Positions 17,257-17,302 of a stretch of DNA of 17,302 bases are shown piece by piece. The notes beneath the pieces were generated by a model that was given only the letters and a program-made list of their open reading frames with translations, had not been told where the DNA came from and made no database searches. How positions within the stretch are numbered: position 1 is the first letter of the stretch; every line of letters starts with the position of its first letter. Both the position numbers and the translations under genes were made by a program. This DNA is from Microdochium bolleyi (taxonomy: Eukaryota > Ascomycota > Sordariomycetes > Xylariales > Microdochiaceae): assembly GCA_001566295.1 (NCBI GenBank), contig KQ964324.1, positions 1-17,302 on the forward strand, written 5' to 3'.

Positions 17257-17302
17257 GTGAGTTGCACAAGATGATAAACCACAACTCCGCTGACTCTGTA
17301 CC
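17257..17302 (+). other. Start of the third intron of the MFS gene, cut by the window end
   Basis: Donor GTGAGT directly follows an ATG codon at phase 0, and a GCTGAC branch-like site lies about 12 bases from the window end. The acceptor should lie within a few bases to tens of bases beyond it. Confidence 0.7.

Overview
The window looks like nuclear DNA of a filamentous ascomycete (Pezizomycotina). Its genes are split by very short introns of about 46-64 nt, with GT(A/G)NGT-type donors, CTAAC/CTGAC-type branch sites and YAG acceptors. The recognisable families are typical of that group: a CFEM-rhodopsin (Pth11-type) receptor, a DHA-type MFS exporter, a DUF3723 protein and a pogo/Fot-type transposase. 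Gene density is low and repeats are common, as in an accessory or subtelomere-like compartment. I cannot name the genus.

Layout. (1) 1-861: the right end of a Tc1/mariner pogo-like element. It holds the C-terminal third of the transposase with a CCHC knuckle, three 17-bp subterminal repeats, and a probable terminus (reading CAGT inward) next to a TA. (2) 862-4477: a gene-poor stretch around one minus-strand gene (2336-3246) for a glutamine/proline-rich protein with a 9-bp microsatellite core. An intron supplies its coiled-coil tail. (3) 4478-5470: a two-exon gene for a small MADS-box-like protein; its 3' end lies in a 232/264-bp tandem duplication. (4) 5471-7284: noncoding repeats, including an array of 26-nt imperfect palindromes spaced exactly 41 bp apart. 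(5) 7285-12342: a divergent pair. On the minus strand is a complete three-exon DUF3723 gene (944 aa with a heptad-repeat coiled-coil tail). On the plus strand is a two-exon gene (561 aa) with a J-like domain that lacks HPD. (6) 12343-14307: no convincing gene; a poly-T tract and about 185-bp degenerate tandem repeats. (7) 14308-17302: a second divergent pair. On the minus strand is a six-exon CFEM-7TM receptor (465 aa). On the plus strand is an MFS antiporter cut by the window end.

How it fits together. DUF3723 genes are one of the accessory families reported as recurrent cargo of giant Starship transposons of fungi. The DUF3723/J-like pair is therefore the best candidate here for an undescribed mobile module. 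No Starship captain (DUF3435 tyrosine recombinase) is visible in the window, so Starship membership is an inference. The receptor/exporter pair has the look of a sensing and efflux unit and may be the edge of a metabolite cluster. All exon joins were made by eye from splice signals and family resemblance; no alignment or search was run.
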